A stretch of 64,000 nucleotides of DNA from Mantis religiosa. Lineage: Eukaryota; Arthropoda; Insecta; Mantodea; Mantidae. Position numbers and translations under genes: made by a program. Where the stretch lies: assembly GCA_030765055.1 (NCBI GenBank), contig CM060947.1:259835637-259899636 (forward strand), written 5' to 3'. Below are positions 46,425 through 56,826 of this stretch, one piece after another. The notes below the pieces were generated by a model. That model searched no databases and was not told the origin of the DNA. It was given only the letters and a program-made list of their open reading frames with translations. Every line of letters begins with the position of its first letter. The stretch's first letter is position 1.

Positions 46425-47850
46425 CTTTGCTTTAATTTTGAATTTGCTTTGCTCTAGCTCCGCTTTGGCTTTGCTCTGGCTTTGTTCTAGTTCAACTTTG
46501 TCTTTGCTCTAGCTCCGCTTTGGCTTTACTGTGGCTCCGTTTTGGCTTTGCTCTGTCCTTGATCTAGCTCTGCTTTGGCTTTGCTCTGGCTTTGCTCTAG
46601 CTCCGCTTTGGCTTTGCTCTGGCTTTGCTCTGGCTTTGCTCTGGCTTTGCTCTAGCTCCGCTTTGGCTTTGCTCTAACTTTTCTTTGGCTTTGCTCTAGC
46701 TCCGCCTTGGCTTTGCTTTGGCTTTGCTCTAGCTCCGCCTTGGCTTTGCTTTGGCTTTACTTTGGCTTTGCTTAGACTCTGCTCTGGCTCCGCGTTGGCT
46801 TTGCTTTATCTTTGCTTCAACTTGTTTTGGATTTGCTCTGGTTTTGCTTTGGCTCCACTTTATCTTTGATCTCGCTCCACTTTATCTTTGCTCTGACACC
46901 ACTTTATCTTTACTCTGGCTCCACTTTATCTTTACTCTGGCTCCCCTTTTATCTTTGCTCTGGCTCCCCTTTTATCTTTGCTCTGGCTCCCCTTTTATCT
47001 TTGCTCTGGCTCCACTTTTATCTTTGCTCTGGCTCCACTTTTATCTTTGCTCTGGCTCCACTTTTATCTTTGCTCTGGCTCCACTTTTATCTTTGCTCTG
47101 GCTCCACTTTTATCTTTGCTCTGGCTCCACTTTTATCTTTGCTCTGACTCCACTTTTATCTTTGCTCTGACTCCACTTTTATCTTTGCTCTGACTCCACT
47201 TTATCTTTGCTCTAGCTCCACTTTTATCTTTGCTCTGGCTCCACTTTTATCTTTGCTCTGGCTCCACTTTTATCTTTGCTCTGGCTCTACATTATCTTTG
47301 CTCTGGCCTTACTGTGATATTGTTCTGCCTTTGCTCTGGCTTTACTTTGACATTATTCTGCCTTTGCTCTGGCTTTGTTCTGGCTCCACTTTGGCTTTTC
47401 TTTGGCTTTGCTTTGGTGCCCCTCTGGCTCCGCTCTGGTTCCACTCCGGCTTCGCTCCGGCTGCACTCCAATCTCACTCTAAAGTCACCCCAACTTGGCT
47501 CTGACTTCGGTCTAGCCTCACTCTCACTTCATTCTTTAACCTAGCTCTGGCTTCGCTCTGGCCTCACTCTAAGGTCACTCTCAAATCCAGCTCTGGCTTG
47601 CTTCTGGCTTCGCTCTGGCATTGCTTTGGCTAGGCTCGGGTCACCACTCCGGTTCCGCTCTGGCTTGGCCCTTGACTTCTCTCCGGGTTCACTCTAACCT
47701 CACTCTAACCTCACACTAAACACACTCTTACTTGGCTCTGGTTTGGCTCTGACTACGCTCCGTCCTAACTTCTGTCTCACTTTGGCCTCGCTCTGGCATC
47801 ACATTTGCTTCACTCTAACTCCATTCTTTAACTTAACTCAGGCTAGGTTC
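46425..47850 (+). repeat. Pyrimidine-rich minisatellite, 12-bp and 23-bp units
   Basis: The edges consist of 12-bp words (TTTGCTCTGGCT, TTTGCTCTAGCT) mixed irregularly. The core at about 46,919-47,290 is a regular 23-bp unit, TCTTTGCTCTGGCTCCACTT plus TTA. 23 is not a multiple of three, yet no phase contains a stop, so long Leu/Ser/Phe open frames appear in all three frames. I do not regard them as genes. The right part (47,300-47,850) decays into TCTGGCTTCGCTCTGGC-type words. Confidence 0.92.
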
Positions 47851-48049
47851 CTGCCCCGCTCCGTTCCTGAGGCAGCATGAATAAAACGGGCACCAGAGCT
47901 ACATCCAGATTCCCCCAGAAAGGAAGTCAAGTGTTGTATTACCGTTCACCAGTACGGCGAGATAGAGAGGCGGGAACAGAGAAGGCTGAAAAGAAAACTT
48001 ATTATTTCAGGAAAGTACAAGTAATGTCTGGAAATGGCTAAGGGTATAC

Positions 48050-48405
48050 AAAACATTACTTTAAATCAGGGGAAGAGAGGTAGTGGCGGTGTGACGTCAG
48101 CTCCACCAGCTCTATCCGGCAAATATGCCCCCGAACGAAAGACAGGTTAGCGTGTGACGTCATCACGCTGATTTCTGCTGCCCAAGAGGAAGGAAACAGT
48201 ATGTGTTGGGGTTCCGACAGCGTGGGAAAGACAGAAAACGTATCGGGAATTAATAATATTTACAACTTACATCTTGGATGTTGTAATATTAATGCTGACT
48301 GCTTTAATTACACAATTGGTCACAGTTTATAAAACAATTGAATTTTGACTCTGTGCTTAGAGAAAATATATGAAACTTTAAATCGTAGTTTATCTGAAGG
48401 TCAGG
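48050..48405 (-). repeat. Dispersed repeat R2, copy 2
   Basis: Reverse complement of 39,945-40,290 with substitutions and small indels. The conserved GTGTGACGTCAGCTCCACCA and GTGTGACGTCAT motifs lie about 60 bp apart. Confidence 0.85.
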
Positions 48406-48695
48406 CATGTTAAAAAGTAAATAAAATAAAACAAAGGAATGTTCTCTGCCAATTAAAGGAGACCCATTCAGAACAAAAGTACCAGACATTTTCCGACACT
48501 TTTTGTTTGTTTTTCTTTAGCTAGTTTATCAATGTCAGGACGTAATGTCTGGGAAATTTGTAATGGAAGACTACAATGTGATTAGATTGTGATAAGACAA
48601 GGTACTTCCGGGTTTGGACTTAGCTAATTTCATAACAGAAGAATAATGTCGAGCCAAACATACAGAATGTCCGTGCGGCAATTGAATATGATGAG
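48406..48695. other. Unassigned sequence
   Basis: AT-rich; nothing recognised. Confidence 0.4.
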
Positions 48696-48860
48696 TCAAT
48701 ATACGGGAAATATGATGAGTCAGTTGGGGAATTTAATGTCAGGAAGGCACGTTGACAATGGTAGCTCAAGCGTAGAGCAACTGGACGAAAACCAGTAGGT
48801 CCGTGGTTCAAATCCCGGCCAGGGCATTGAATTTTTCTGATGGCTCTAATTAATTAAAAA
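48696..48860 (+). mobile_element. SINE2 copy, 5' part shortened
   Basis: Short satellite C remnant (ACGGGAAATATGATGAGTCA), linker GGGGAATTTAATGTCAGG, tRNA-like part (GGTAGCTCAAGCGTAGAGCA ... GGTTCAAATCCCGGCC) and tail TTGAATTTTTCTGATGGCTC. The stem CTGG/CCAG of the anticodon arm is visible, so the head is clearly tRNA-derived. Confidence 0.8.
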
Positions 48861-48944
48861 TCACCCATGTACCGGAGTAATGTATTTAAAAGGATTAATT
48901 CTTTAAGGATTAATTCCTCGATATAAATTTACATTAAAAGTAAT

Positions 48945-49190
48945 CTACGATAACAATCTTGGTAATTAAGTACTTACAATAGTAAGTCGCCACAAGCGGT
49001 TGTCTCAAATATGAGAACCCTAAGTGGTCTACTGGGAAATATAATGAGTCAATTGGAGAATTTAATGTCAGGAAGACACGTTAATCATCATAGCTCAAGG
49101 GTAGAGTAACTGGACGGAAACCAGTAGATCCGTGGTTCAAATCCCGGCCACGGCCCTGAATTTTTCAGATGGCTCTAATTAATTAATTGA
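48945..49190 (+). mobile_element. SINE2 copy with satellite C-like 5' part
   Basis: Starts with a diverged satellite C monomer (TTAAGTACTTACAATAGTAA, GTCGCCACAAGCGGTTGTCT, CTACTGGGAAATATAATGAG), then linker, tRNA-like part (ATAGCTCAAGGGTAGAGTAA ... CCGTGGTTCAAATCCCGG) and tail CAGATGGCTCTAATTAATTA. Same order as at 32,141-32,448. Confidence 0.83.
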
Positions 49191-49741
49191 ATACAACCTC
49201 GGAAACCTGGTTTAGGGCACATTCTTGTAACAATCAGCCAAGTCTTTCTTGTGTGTATATTTGTCCTTTAATAAATCGTCAGAATGTAAATTTAACAGTT
49301 ACATTTGGTGCGTGGCAGCTACATTGTTGCTATCGAGTGCACTACACCAGAAAAACCTCAGATTCTGTAATCACAGCGCCATTTACATAGGCAACTTGGT
49401 ACTGCAGGGATCTTGCCTGACGTCACACGCACTGCAGGCCTCGCTCCTGACACAATTCTCCAAGCTGTCTTATTCTGGTTTAAATTTACATTTGTTGCGA
49501 TTGTTTTACCAACTATTCAGATGTGATGTAGAATGAAACTCTAAAAGGTCCTCAAAGATACACATTTATCATGATAACATCATAAATGTACGAAATTTCT
49601 TTTGAATTCGTTACAGATATTTCAAAATACTCAAAACTTATCCAGATAAAAAACAGTGTTTTGGCGGGAATGCGCTGAATTTAAGTACTACGGAAATTTG
49701 ATTTCAACACAATTTCGCATTTCAACTTCCATATAGTGTTC
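49191..49741. other. Unassigned sequence
   Basis: Two overlapping forward frames at 49,187-49,536 have no family motifs. A GACGTCACACGC word near 49,420 resembles the motif in repeat R2, but the surrounding sequence does not align convincingly. Confidence 0.35.
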
Positions 49742-50530
49742 AGAAAAGTTTCGACTTCAACATGAAGATGGCAGCACTAGTAAAGTTGTTCATCTGTTAA
49801 CAGTCAATCACCAAAGTTTCAGCCATTCTGAACGCTTAGTTATGTAACAAGTCGCTTGAGTGACGATGTGGGTGTTTTTATGAAAATGGACAAAATCGAG
49901 TATCGAGCTGTCATTAAACATTTGTTTTAGAAAGGCAATACATCTGCGCAAGTCAAAGATAAGTTGGATTCTGTGTATGGGGACTTTGCACCATCATTTA
50001 CCACAATTAAATTTTGAGCGGCTGAATTTAAACGTGGCCGTAAGAGCCTGGGAGACGATGAACGTTGGGGATCTCCAAAACTGCAACTACCGACGAAAAC
50101 ATCGCCAAGGTTCACCAAATGGTGCTAGACGACCACCGTATTAAAATGAGACAGAAAGCGGAGGCTATGAACGTGTCAAAAGAACGTGTTTGTTACATAT
50201 TGAATCAACATTTAGACATGAGAAAGCTGTCCGCGCGTTAGGTGCCGCGTTTACTCACGTTAGACCAAAAACGTGTTCGAATGAACATTTGCAGCGCTCT
50301 GTTGGCGCAGTTTAGGCGTAATAATTTCAGGTTTTGGTGCTGATTAACTACTGTAGGTGAAACTTGGATACACCATTATACGTCCAAAAAAAAAAAAAAA
50401 AGAATACAGTACACACTGCAAATGGAGAACTGGCTCCAGAAAAGCACCAACAAAAAATGTCTTCTTTGGCTAGTAAAGTGATGGCGACTGTTTTTATGAT
50501 AGTCATCATGTAGTTATTTTAACCGATTAT
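49742..50530 (+). mobile_element. Mariner E2, 3'-truncated
   Basis: Left end TTTCGACTTCAACATGAAGA then TGGCAGCACTAGTAAA, as in E1. Readable transposase pieces are MDKIEYRAVIKHLF near 49,890, QVKDKLDSVYGDFAPSFTT near 49,950, ARRPPY-IKMR-KAEAMNV near 50,130 and LDQKRVRMNICSALLAQFR near 50,270. A stop interrupts the helix-turn-helix. An A-run at about 50,389-50,403 breaks the first catalytic region. The second half is lost. Confidence 0.8.
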
Positions 50531-50833
50531 CATCCTGAAGATGGGTCAAGTGAAGCATATGCAAGCTTTGGGCTCTTGAAAACTGTGCCAAGTGTTAAAG
50601 TGGTTCCCCTTTATTGTAAATGCAACAGTTGCCTTCAAATGTAACACAAAGATCCACAGAAATAAAGTGATGTTATAATATTCAGACTCTACGATAAAGG
50701 TTTCACTGTTTTCAAATTAGGGAAAATGTGATATATTTGAATGTTTAAATTCTTTTCCTGTCAGTATTCACTGTGGATAACATACAAAAACTTGCTGACT
50801 ACTCTACTGACTCTACTGATTTCCAAAGTCATT

Positions 50834-51076
50834 CCGGCCGCGCCGTGGCTCAGTGGTTAGGCCGCTTGGCTCTCACCAAGGCGGCCCACGTTCGATCTCA
50901 GGCGACCACAAAGTGAGATTGGTGGTGGACAACACGGCTCTGGGGCGGGTTTTCTGCCGGACCTCCGGTTTCCCTCGCCATCTCATTCCATGGGTGCTCC
51001 ATCTTCATCTCATGTATCATCAGTGTCACCGCCTGCGGTGACGTATGTAGCGAAAGCGGGCGTTAAACACCACACA
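50834..51076 (+). mobile_element. SINE3, tRNA-Glu-derived, with 14-bp target duplication
   Basis: Head GGCCGCGCCGTGGCTCAGTG then GTTAGGCCGCTTGG, a 7-base loop CTCTCAC (anticodon CTC, glutamate-type) and the B box CACGTTCGATCTC. The body ends GCGGTGACGTATGTAGCGAA, then GGGCGTTAAACACCACACA. Flanked by TTTCCAAAGTCATT (50,820-50,833) and TTTCCAAAGTGATT (51,077-51,090). This is the best preserved SINE of the window. Confidence 0.92.
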
Positions 51077-51090
51077 TTTCCAAAGTGATT

Positions 51091-52774
51091 ATGGAAGACA
51101 AAGGCTAAAGTGTCTAATACAGGTACCCTTGCCCTAATATGTAAAAATCATAGATTCTAACAGCAGTATTGAAACATGAAATATAATTATAACCTGAGGC
51201 AGGATTTCGTGGTGACAATTATTTATAAAACTCGCATTAATCATTTTAATTGGTGGCGTTTTGTGGTGAAAAGTTTACCATAAATTCCAATTAATTTCGT
51301 GCAAGTATTTGGGGAGAACTAATGAGTAAAGACATGGCTGAAATGAAAGGTAAAAGTTAACTAGGGTAACAATTGTTAAAACCACATTTTCCCAAATTAA
51401 AATTTTTTATTTAATATGAGCAGATAGCAGGTAACATGAATAAAATCAAATATCACGCATCAGACATCACCAAACTGCAGCATACAACAAGCTGTGATAT
51501 TTTCGCTTTTCATAGCTGTTCTTTTGTCTGTCACAACTAAGTTATATGTAGAGAAAAATCTGACTATCAGCGTTTGATATCGGCAACCAAAGACATTGAA
51601 GGGACTTTTTAAAGAAATTGTGATAAGAATTAGCTTTGGTCTTCAATGTCAAGAGTGCTGTTACTACATCTACACTGTTATATCATTACCATCATGGCTT
51701 TGCTGTTCAAAAATGCCACAAAGCTCTTTGTCATAAAGAAACAAATCAGAATATCAAGTAATAGCACTGGTGTTAAATACATTTAGTCGTTTAAATGCTG
51801 ATATTACATGATTTAAATAACCTATACTTGATTTAGTAACTAGCCTAGAAGGCTCAAATGATGTAGCTTTTATGGTTATTACATCATCAGTTTCTTTTGC
51901 CATAATGGAGTTCAATTTAGACAAAGTCATACGACAGCAAACTTTTAGATTTTCTTTTAGTGCTTCACTAACCATGTGATCCATGATATGATCTACAAGT
52001 GCAATTACTCTGTTTCCAAACTGACCACAAGTGCGTGTATTTTTTAATAAATATTTTCTCCCAAACTAATATACTCTATCGCTTTCATATTTTTACTTCT
52101 GGATAGACTTTTTTAATTTTCTTAAAAGATAATTGAAGTTTGCGACAGATAATTTATTGTATTTGAAGACATTTAGAAGAAGATGTCTGTCAAAAGTCTT
52201 TCTACTTTATTCTCATATTTTCTTGCTAACTAGAAAGAAATATGTACGAAAGTAATTATAAAAATAATTATATGGTTAAAATGAAGTAGATAGACGAGTA
52301 ATGGTTGGTAGAAAAAAGCTTGATGGGGATGTAGGATATCACGTCTTTCTGTCTTTACGTCATTTATCTGTTAAAGCTCGTGACAGCAGCCGAGTAACAG
52401 AATACCGAAAGGATGTGTTCTGCGTCTGCATCTTTTGCAATCTTCCGCGCTTGTTTGGCCATGCTTCTTTCTCCGGATATTATCATCTCTGAAGGAGCCG
52501 ACAACAAGCATCCTGAAATTACCAGCTCTATCTCGCGATTTCTTCGATTTCAGCGTTTTCAGGGGGAAAAAGAGCGCTTAGTTCCGTTTTCCACCACGCT
52601 GCGCGCCACGAAAGTTGTCGTCCCAGTTTGCCCGTTGTGAAGTCTGCAGCTCATATAAATAATGTTTTTTTTTTTTCTTTCGTTTGGTGTTTTGGAAAAT
52701 TTATTGGGTTTCTTTTGTTTGGCCGTGGCCAGTGTTGCATACATTACGAAAATGTATCAGTCTTCATTTGTTAT
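51091..52774. other. Unassigned sequence
   Basis: No recognised gene. A reverse frame of 76 codons at 51,754-51,984 and forward frames near 52,301-52,640 show no family motifs. A T-run lies at about 52,663-52,676. Confidence 0.35.
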
Positions 52775-53164
52775 TAAACAATCACAAATTGGTGATAACG
52801 AATTACTGGAAACAGGATGATTAAATCACTGTCGCAGCTCGAAAATGTGAAGTGGAAGGAGAAGGTGTCGTTAGTGAGAATGTGGCATAACGATGGTGTC
52901 AAAGTTTCAGCAATGGAGACCAAAACACTTGAACAACGAGATCTACCCCAAAGTCTGAAGATATCGGCCTTTATCAACCCGGGAGCGAAGGAAAACTGCG
53001 GAGGTCTTTATTTGGGGCAATACCTTGTGTATATAAAGCCCCCCCCCATCGAGAACGACGTCAAGACGGGATGGATTTGGATACGCCACTTACGCGCGTC
53101 AACCCCGAAGGGAACACTACCGAATAACTTCGGTGAGCCTCCTGCTGATCAAGCACACCTTCTA

Positions 53165-54426
53165 CGGGGGCTGTGCAATAAAGAATGATTTTTTGACGGT
53201 CATAATCTTTCGCACCAAAATTCATTCATATTACATTCTGTTACCTTAATGTGAAATAAATACGCCGCATTAGTTTCATTGTTGGTACTCCTGCTTCCCG
53301 CCTGTGGGAACCAGGCAAGTTCAGACATGTCCAGTATCACCTACCACAGCAATGGAGGTAACACGCGAGGAACAATATGCGGCTTTGTAATTCTGCTTTC
53401 GTCTCCAAAAATCTTCAGTTGAGGTCTTCAAAATGTTACAGGAGATCTATGGAGAGTTTGTTCATCCCTACAGCACAGCTAAAAGTTGGATTAAAATGTT
53501 TAAAGAAGGGAGACAACTAATTTCAAAGGAATGTGGACCCGGTGCTCCAGCTACTGCTCTTACGGAAGAAGACATCAACACTGCTGCTGCCATTGTGAGA
53601 GAGGATCGACGAATTACACTTTCCGAAATACAGAACATTTCATTGGGTGCCACCCAAACGTTGGTGACAGAAACATTACACATGAGAGGTGTTTATGCGC
53701 GATGGGTTCCAAGACTGTTGATTCCTGAAGAAAAGGACATTCGCATGCAGGTCTGCATGAAGTCAAAGTTGATGTTAGAGGAAGATCCGGGGTTTCTTTC
53801 AAACGTAATCACTGCTGATGAAACTTGGCTACATCATTTTGATCCTGAGAGCAAACAGCAAAGTTCAGTGTGGAACTTTCCTTCATCTCCAACCTCCAAA
53901 AAACAAAAGTGGTTGCTTCTGCTGGGAAAGTTATGGTCATCTCATTCTTTGATATTCATGGAATGGTTTATCAGCATGTTGTACCTGCACACACATCAGT
54001 AACTGGACAATACTACAGGGATATCCTGAAAACATTGCAAGTCCATATCAGGCGCGAACGACCAATTTTCCATGGAGTAGGCTGGATGCTGACCACGATA
54101 ATACACGGCCGCATATTGCCGATGTTGCGTGAAGTACATCCCTCACCCTCCCTATAGTCCAGATTTAGCCCCATGTGACTTTTTTCTATTCCCTAACTTG
54201 AAGAAACGCCTTCGTGGGAGACATTTTCCGTCATCAGAAGCAGTGGCGAAGGCTGCGGAGGTGATTTTGAAGGATCTCATAAAAATGGTTTCTAGTATAT
54301 ATTTGTAGAGTGGCAGAAACGCTGGTATAAGTGCATCGTATTCAAGGGAGACTGTTTTGAGAAGGACCATCAAAATTATGAGGATGCGTAAAGGTACGTT
54401 GTCAAAGTGATCATTCAACAACCTTC
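53165..54426 (+). mobile_element. Mariner A4, inserted in R-GC
   Basis: TA at 53,163-53,164 and 54,427-54,428. Left end CGGGGGCTGTGCAATAAAGA, right end TGATCATTCAACAACCTTCG. The transposase starts with ATG at 53,352 (MEVTREEQYAAL) with a stop at codon 13. From 53,433 an open frame of 189 codons holds EIYGEFVHPYSTAKSWIKMF, YARWVPRLL and ITADETWLHHFDPESKQQS with the first catalytic Asp intact. It then shifts frame; the second motif (DHDNTRPHIA) is readable near 54,090 and YSPDLAPCDFF near 54,155. Confidence 0.9.
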
Positions 54427-54502
54427 GTAATAGCTCTGCAGGCCGGTACCGGGAACTTCGAAGCAACCTTCTGCCCCCTCCGGGCGGCCAAAGCCTGGCC
54501 GG

Positions 54503-55347
54503 GGCCCGCCTCGGTAGCGTGGTGGTAGAGTGTCTGCCTCAAGTTCAAGAGGTCCCGAGTTCGAGTCTCGGTCAGGGTGAGCTACCTGAATAAGGTTTTC
54601 TCCGGGGTTTTCCCTTATCCTGAAAGACGAATGTCGGGTAACTCTAAGCTCTATGGACCCTGTGCTCATTTGAGCATCATTTCACCCATTCCATTCATCG
54701 TCCGATATGACTTAACGTTGGAGTACCTAAATTTTAAAAAAGAAGAGGAAGAAGGAAGAAGGAAGGTGGACGATGGGCGATGGACGGAAGAAGAAGAAGA
54801 AGAAGAAGAAGAAGAAGAAGAAGAAGAAGAAGAAGAAGAAGAAGAAGAAGAAGAAGAAGAAGAAGAAGAAGAAGAAGAAGAAGAAGAAGAAGAAGAAGAA
54901 GAAGAAGAGAAGAAGAAGAAGAAGAAGAAGAAGAAGAAGAAGAAGAAGAAGAAGAAGAAGAAGAAGAAAGAAGAAGAAGAAGAAGAAGAAGAAGAAGAAG
55001 AAGAAGAAGAAGAAGAAGAAGAAGAAGAAGAAGAAGAAGAAGAAGAAGAAGAAGAAGAAGAAGAAGAAGAAGAAGAAGAAGAAGAAGAAGAAGAAGAAGA
55101 AGAAGAAGAAGAAGAAGAAGAAGAAAGAAGAAGAAGAAGAAGAAGAAGAAGAAGAAGAAGAAGAAGAAGAAGAAGAAGAAGAAGAGAAGAAGAAGAAGAA
55201 GAAGAAGAAGAAGAAGAAGAAGAAGAAGAAGAAGAGAAGAAGAAGAAGAAGAAGAAGAAGAAGAAGAAGAAGAAGAAGAAGAAGAAGAAGAAGAAGAAGA
55301 AGAAGAAGAAGAAGAAGAAGAAGAAGAAGAAGAAGAAGAAGAAGAAG
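54503..55347 (+). mobile_element. SINE1 with a 564-bp GAA tail, inserted in R-GC
   Basis: Head GCCCGCCTCGGTAGCGTGGT from 54,504, B box GAGTTCGAGTCTCGG, satellite B-like body ending TTAACGTTGGAG, then a purine-rich tail. Flanked by AAGCCTGGCCGG (54,491-54,502) and AAGCCTGGACGG (55,348-55,359), a 12-bp duplication with one mismatch that encloses the GAA tract. Confidence 0.92.
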
Positions 55348-55350
55348 AAG
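54787..55350 (+). repeat. (GAA)n microsatellite
   Basis: Almost pure GAA/AAG repeats with single-base phase slips near 54,907, 54,967, 55,124, 55,185 and 55,234. On either strand this gives long open frames of Glu, Lys, Arg, Ser, Phe or Leu runs that are not genes. Confidence 0.98.
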
Positions 55351-56194
55351 CCTGGACGGAGGTACCCGAACTCTCGTGGGTGTCGGAAACACAATAATTC
55401 ATCGGGTCCAACCCAATCGGAACAACTCTCATTAGGGAGGGGCTCGCATGTTCGGCCCGAGGTTCTCTAGTAACGTCAGATGTACCACGAGGTCTAGGAA
55501 GGGTCCGACTGCCTGCACCACAGCAGCTGAAGAGGACGGATTCCCTCCCCCTATGGAGATAGATTTACCACGTGCTGGAAGACCTTAAGTATGGAATATT
55601 TAGGATACATGCCAAGTTTAGCGATAAAATCCACAAAAGGTACCCGAAGTCTTTCAGAAGAACTTGCTGCATCAAAAGATGATACCTGGTCACATTAAGA
55701 CACTTAAAATCATAAGAAACAGCACAGACTGAATGTAGAGTAGATATGTGCTGTCAGCTTATCTGTATCCCGTGAATGATACATTTGCCAGAAAAATTGT
55801 CACTTGTTATGAAGATGTGTATGTTACAGAAGCCCTAATGTCTTGAAACAATGACTTGATCCCCGCCAATCTGCCAAAGTCAATGTCAGAATAATCAGTT
55901 TGGTCTCAAGGTAATGTTGTGATGTCTAGTGGAACTTTGAATGTGTGATTCACTTGGGGTTTGTTCCAAACGGGCAGGTCATTGATGCGGATATTTTACT
56001 CTCAACAACTGGAACGAGGTCATGACATTTTGAGCCGAGATACCAAGTTAGCCCAAAGAGAGTTCTATTGCAACACCCCATAGTACACGAACATTCATGG
56101 AAAAATTTCAGCAATTGGGAGGAATAAAACTGCTACCACATCCAGCATACAGCCCTGATCTCGCACCATCAGATTGTCAACTTTCTGGATCCTC

Positions 56195-56590
56195 CTTTAC
56201 TCCATGGTTTGAGCATATCGCTCGTTTCGGATTCATAGATCTCTCCAGCGTTTCGTCCTTTGTCTCCTATTCCTTTTGGATTATAGTTTCGTACTTCATT
56301 TGTATATCTTCCATCCTCCATTCTTAATATATGTGTATGCCATTGTTGCCTTCGTTCTGATATTTTGCCATGAATTGGTTCGATTTCTAATTCCTTTCTA
56401 ATATCCTGTCGATTATTGTACAACTTTTAACACTTCTTAAACATTTCATTTCTCCAGTCTGTATTTTATTTAAATCCTTTTGTGTTGGCACCCAAGTTTC
56501 GCTTCCATATAGTACAGGTGGAATAGCCATTACCTTATACATTTTCATGTTTGTATGCTCTTTTACGATCTATGTTCCATGTTCTACGTG
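56195..56590 (-). pseudogene. LINE reverse transcriptase C-terminal fragment
   Basis: The reverse strand encodes KVMAIPPVLYGSETWVPTQK, DLNKIQTGEMKCLRSVK, then after a shift DIRKELEIEPIHGKISERRQ, QWHTHILRMEDGRYTNEVRN and YNPKGIGDKGRN. YGSETW...Q--EM--LR and W--H--RM---R are signatures of the region after the reverse transcriptase palm in RTE/Jockey-type LINEs. It abuts the 3' end of mariner G2. Confidence 0.8.
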
Positions 56591-56826
56591 GAAGAAATTT
56601 TGAAAACATTGAAACAGTGCAACTGGGTATGGCCCAATTCTTCACATCAAAAACCAGACACTGGTACCATTGTGGGATAATAAACCTCCCTGAAGTATAG
56701 CTCAAACTCGCAGACTCTGAAAATTACTTAATGGGTATCAAAACACATTTGAAATAATATATTTTTTCAGTATGACATTTCTTGTGAGACTGTATGTATA
56801 TATACACATATATACATATATATATA

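Larger units (their letters stand above)
52948..55560 (-). mobile_element. R-GC element copy 3, itself interrupted twice
   Basis: Present as three reverse segments: 52,948-53,164, 54,427-54,502 and 55,348-55,560. Together they follow the order of copies 1 and 2 (GCGCGTAAGTGGCGTATCC; TAGCTCTGCAGG; CTCCGGGCGGCC; GAGGTACCCGAA; CCAACCCAATCGGAACA; TTCGGCCCGAGG). The gaps hold mariner A4 and SINE1 with its GAA tail. The 9-bp flanking duplication AGATYTACC marks insertion into mariner G2. Confidence 0.85.
52775..56190 (+). mobile_element. Mariner G2 split by nested insertions
   Basis: The 5' part (52,775-52,947) has the G-family end CAGTCTTCATTTGTTATTAA and the helix-turn-helix region WKEKVSLVRMWHNDG, up to TLEQRDLP. 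The 3' part (55,570-56,190) resumes at RAGRP and continues in pieces through the catalytic region to HPAYSPDLAPSD. AGATCTACC (52,939-52,947) and AGATTTACC (55,561-55,569) flank the intervening R-GC element. Dropping the insertion with one duplicate joins LEQRDLP to RAGRP in frame, as in G1 (KHLPRSGRP). Confidence 0.88.

Noticed and set aside
46751..47544. Several overlapping Leu-rich frames that resemble membrane proteins
   Set aside because: They occur in all three phases of a 23-bp minisatellite and have no non-repeat domain.
50834..50905. A genuine tRNA gene
   Set aside because: The tRNA-Glu-like head is followed by a SINE body and enclosed in a 14-bp target duplication. The other tRNA-like stretches are also SINE heads with degenerate arms.
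54577..55470. Open frames of 200-300 codons, both strands, made of Glu/Lys/Arg or Ser/Phe/Leu runs
   Set aside because: They are translations of the GAA microsatellite in different phases.
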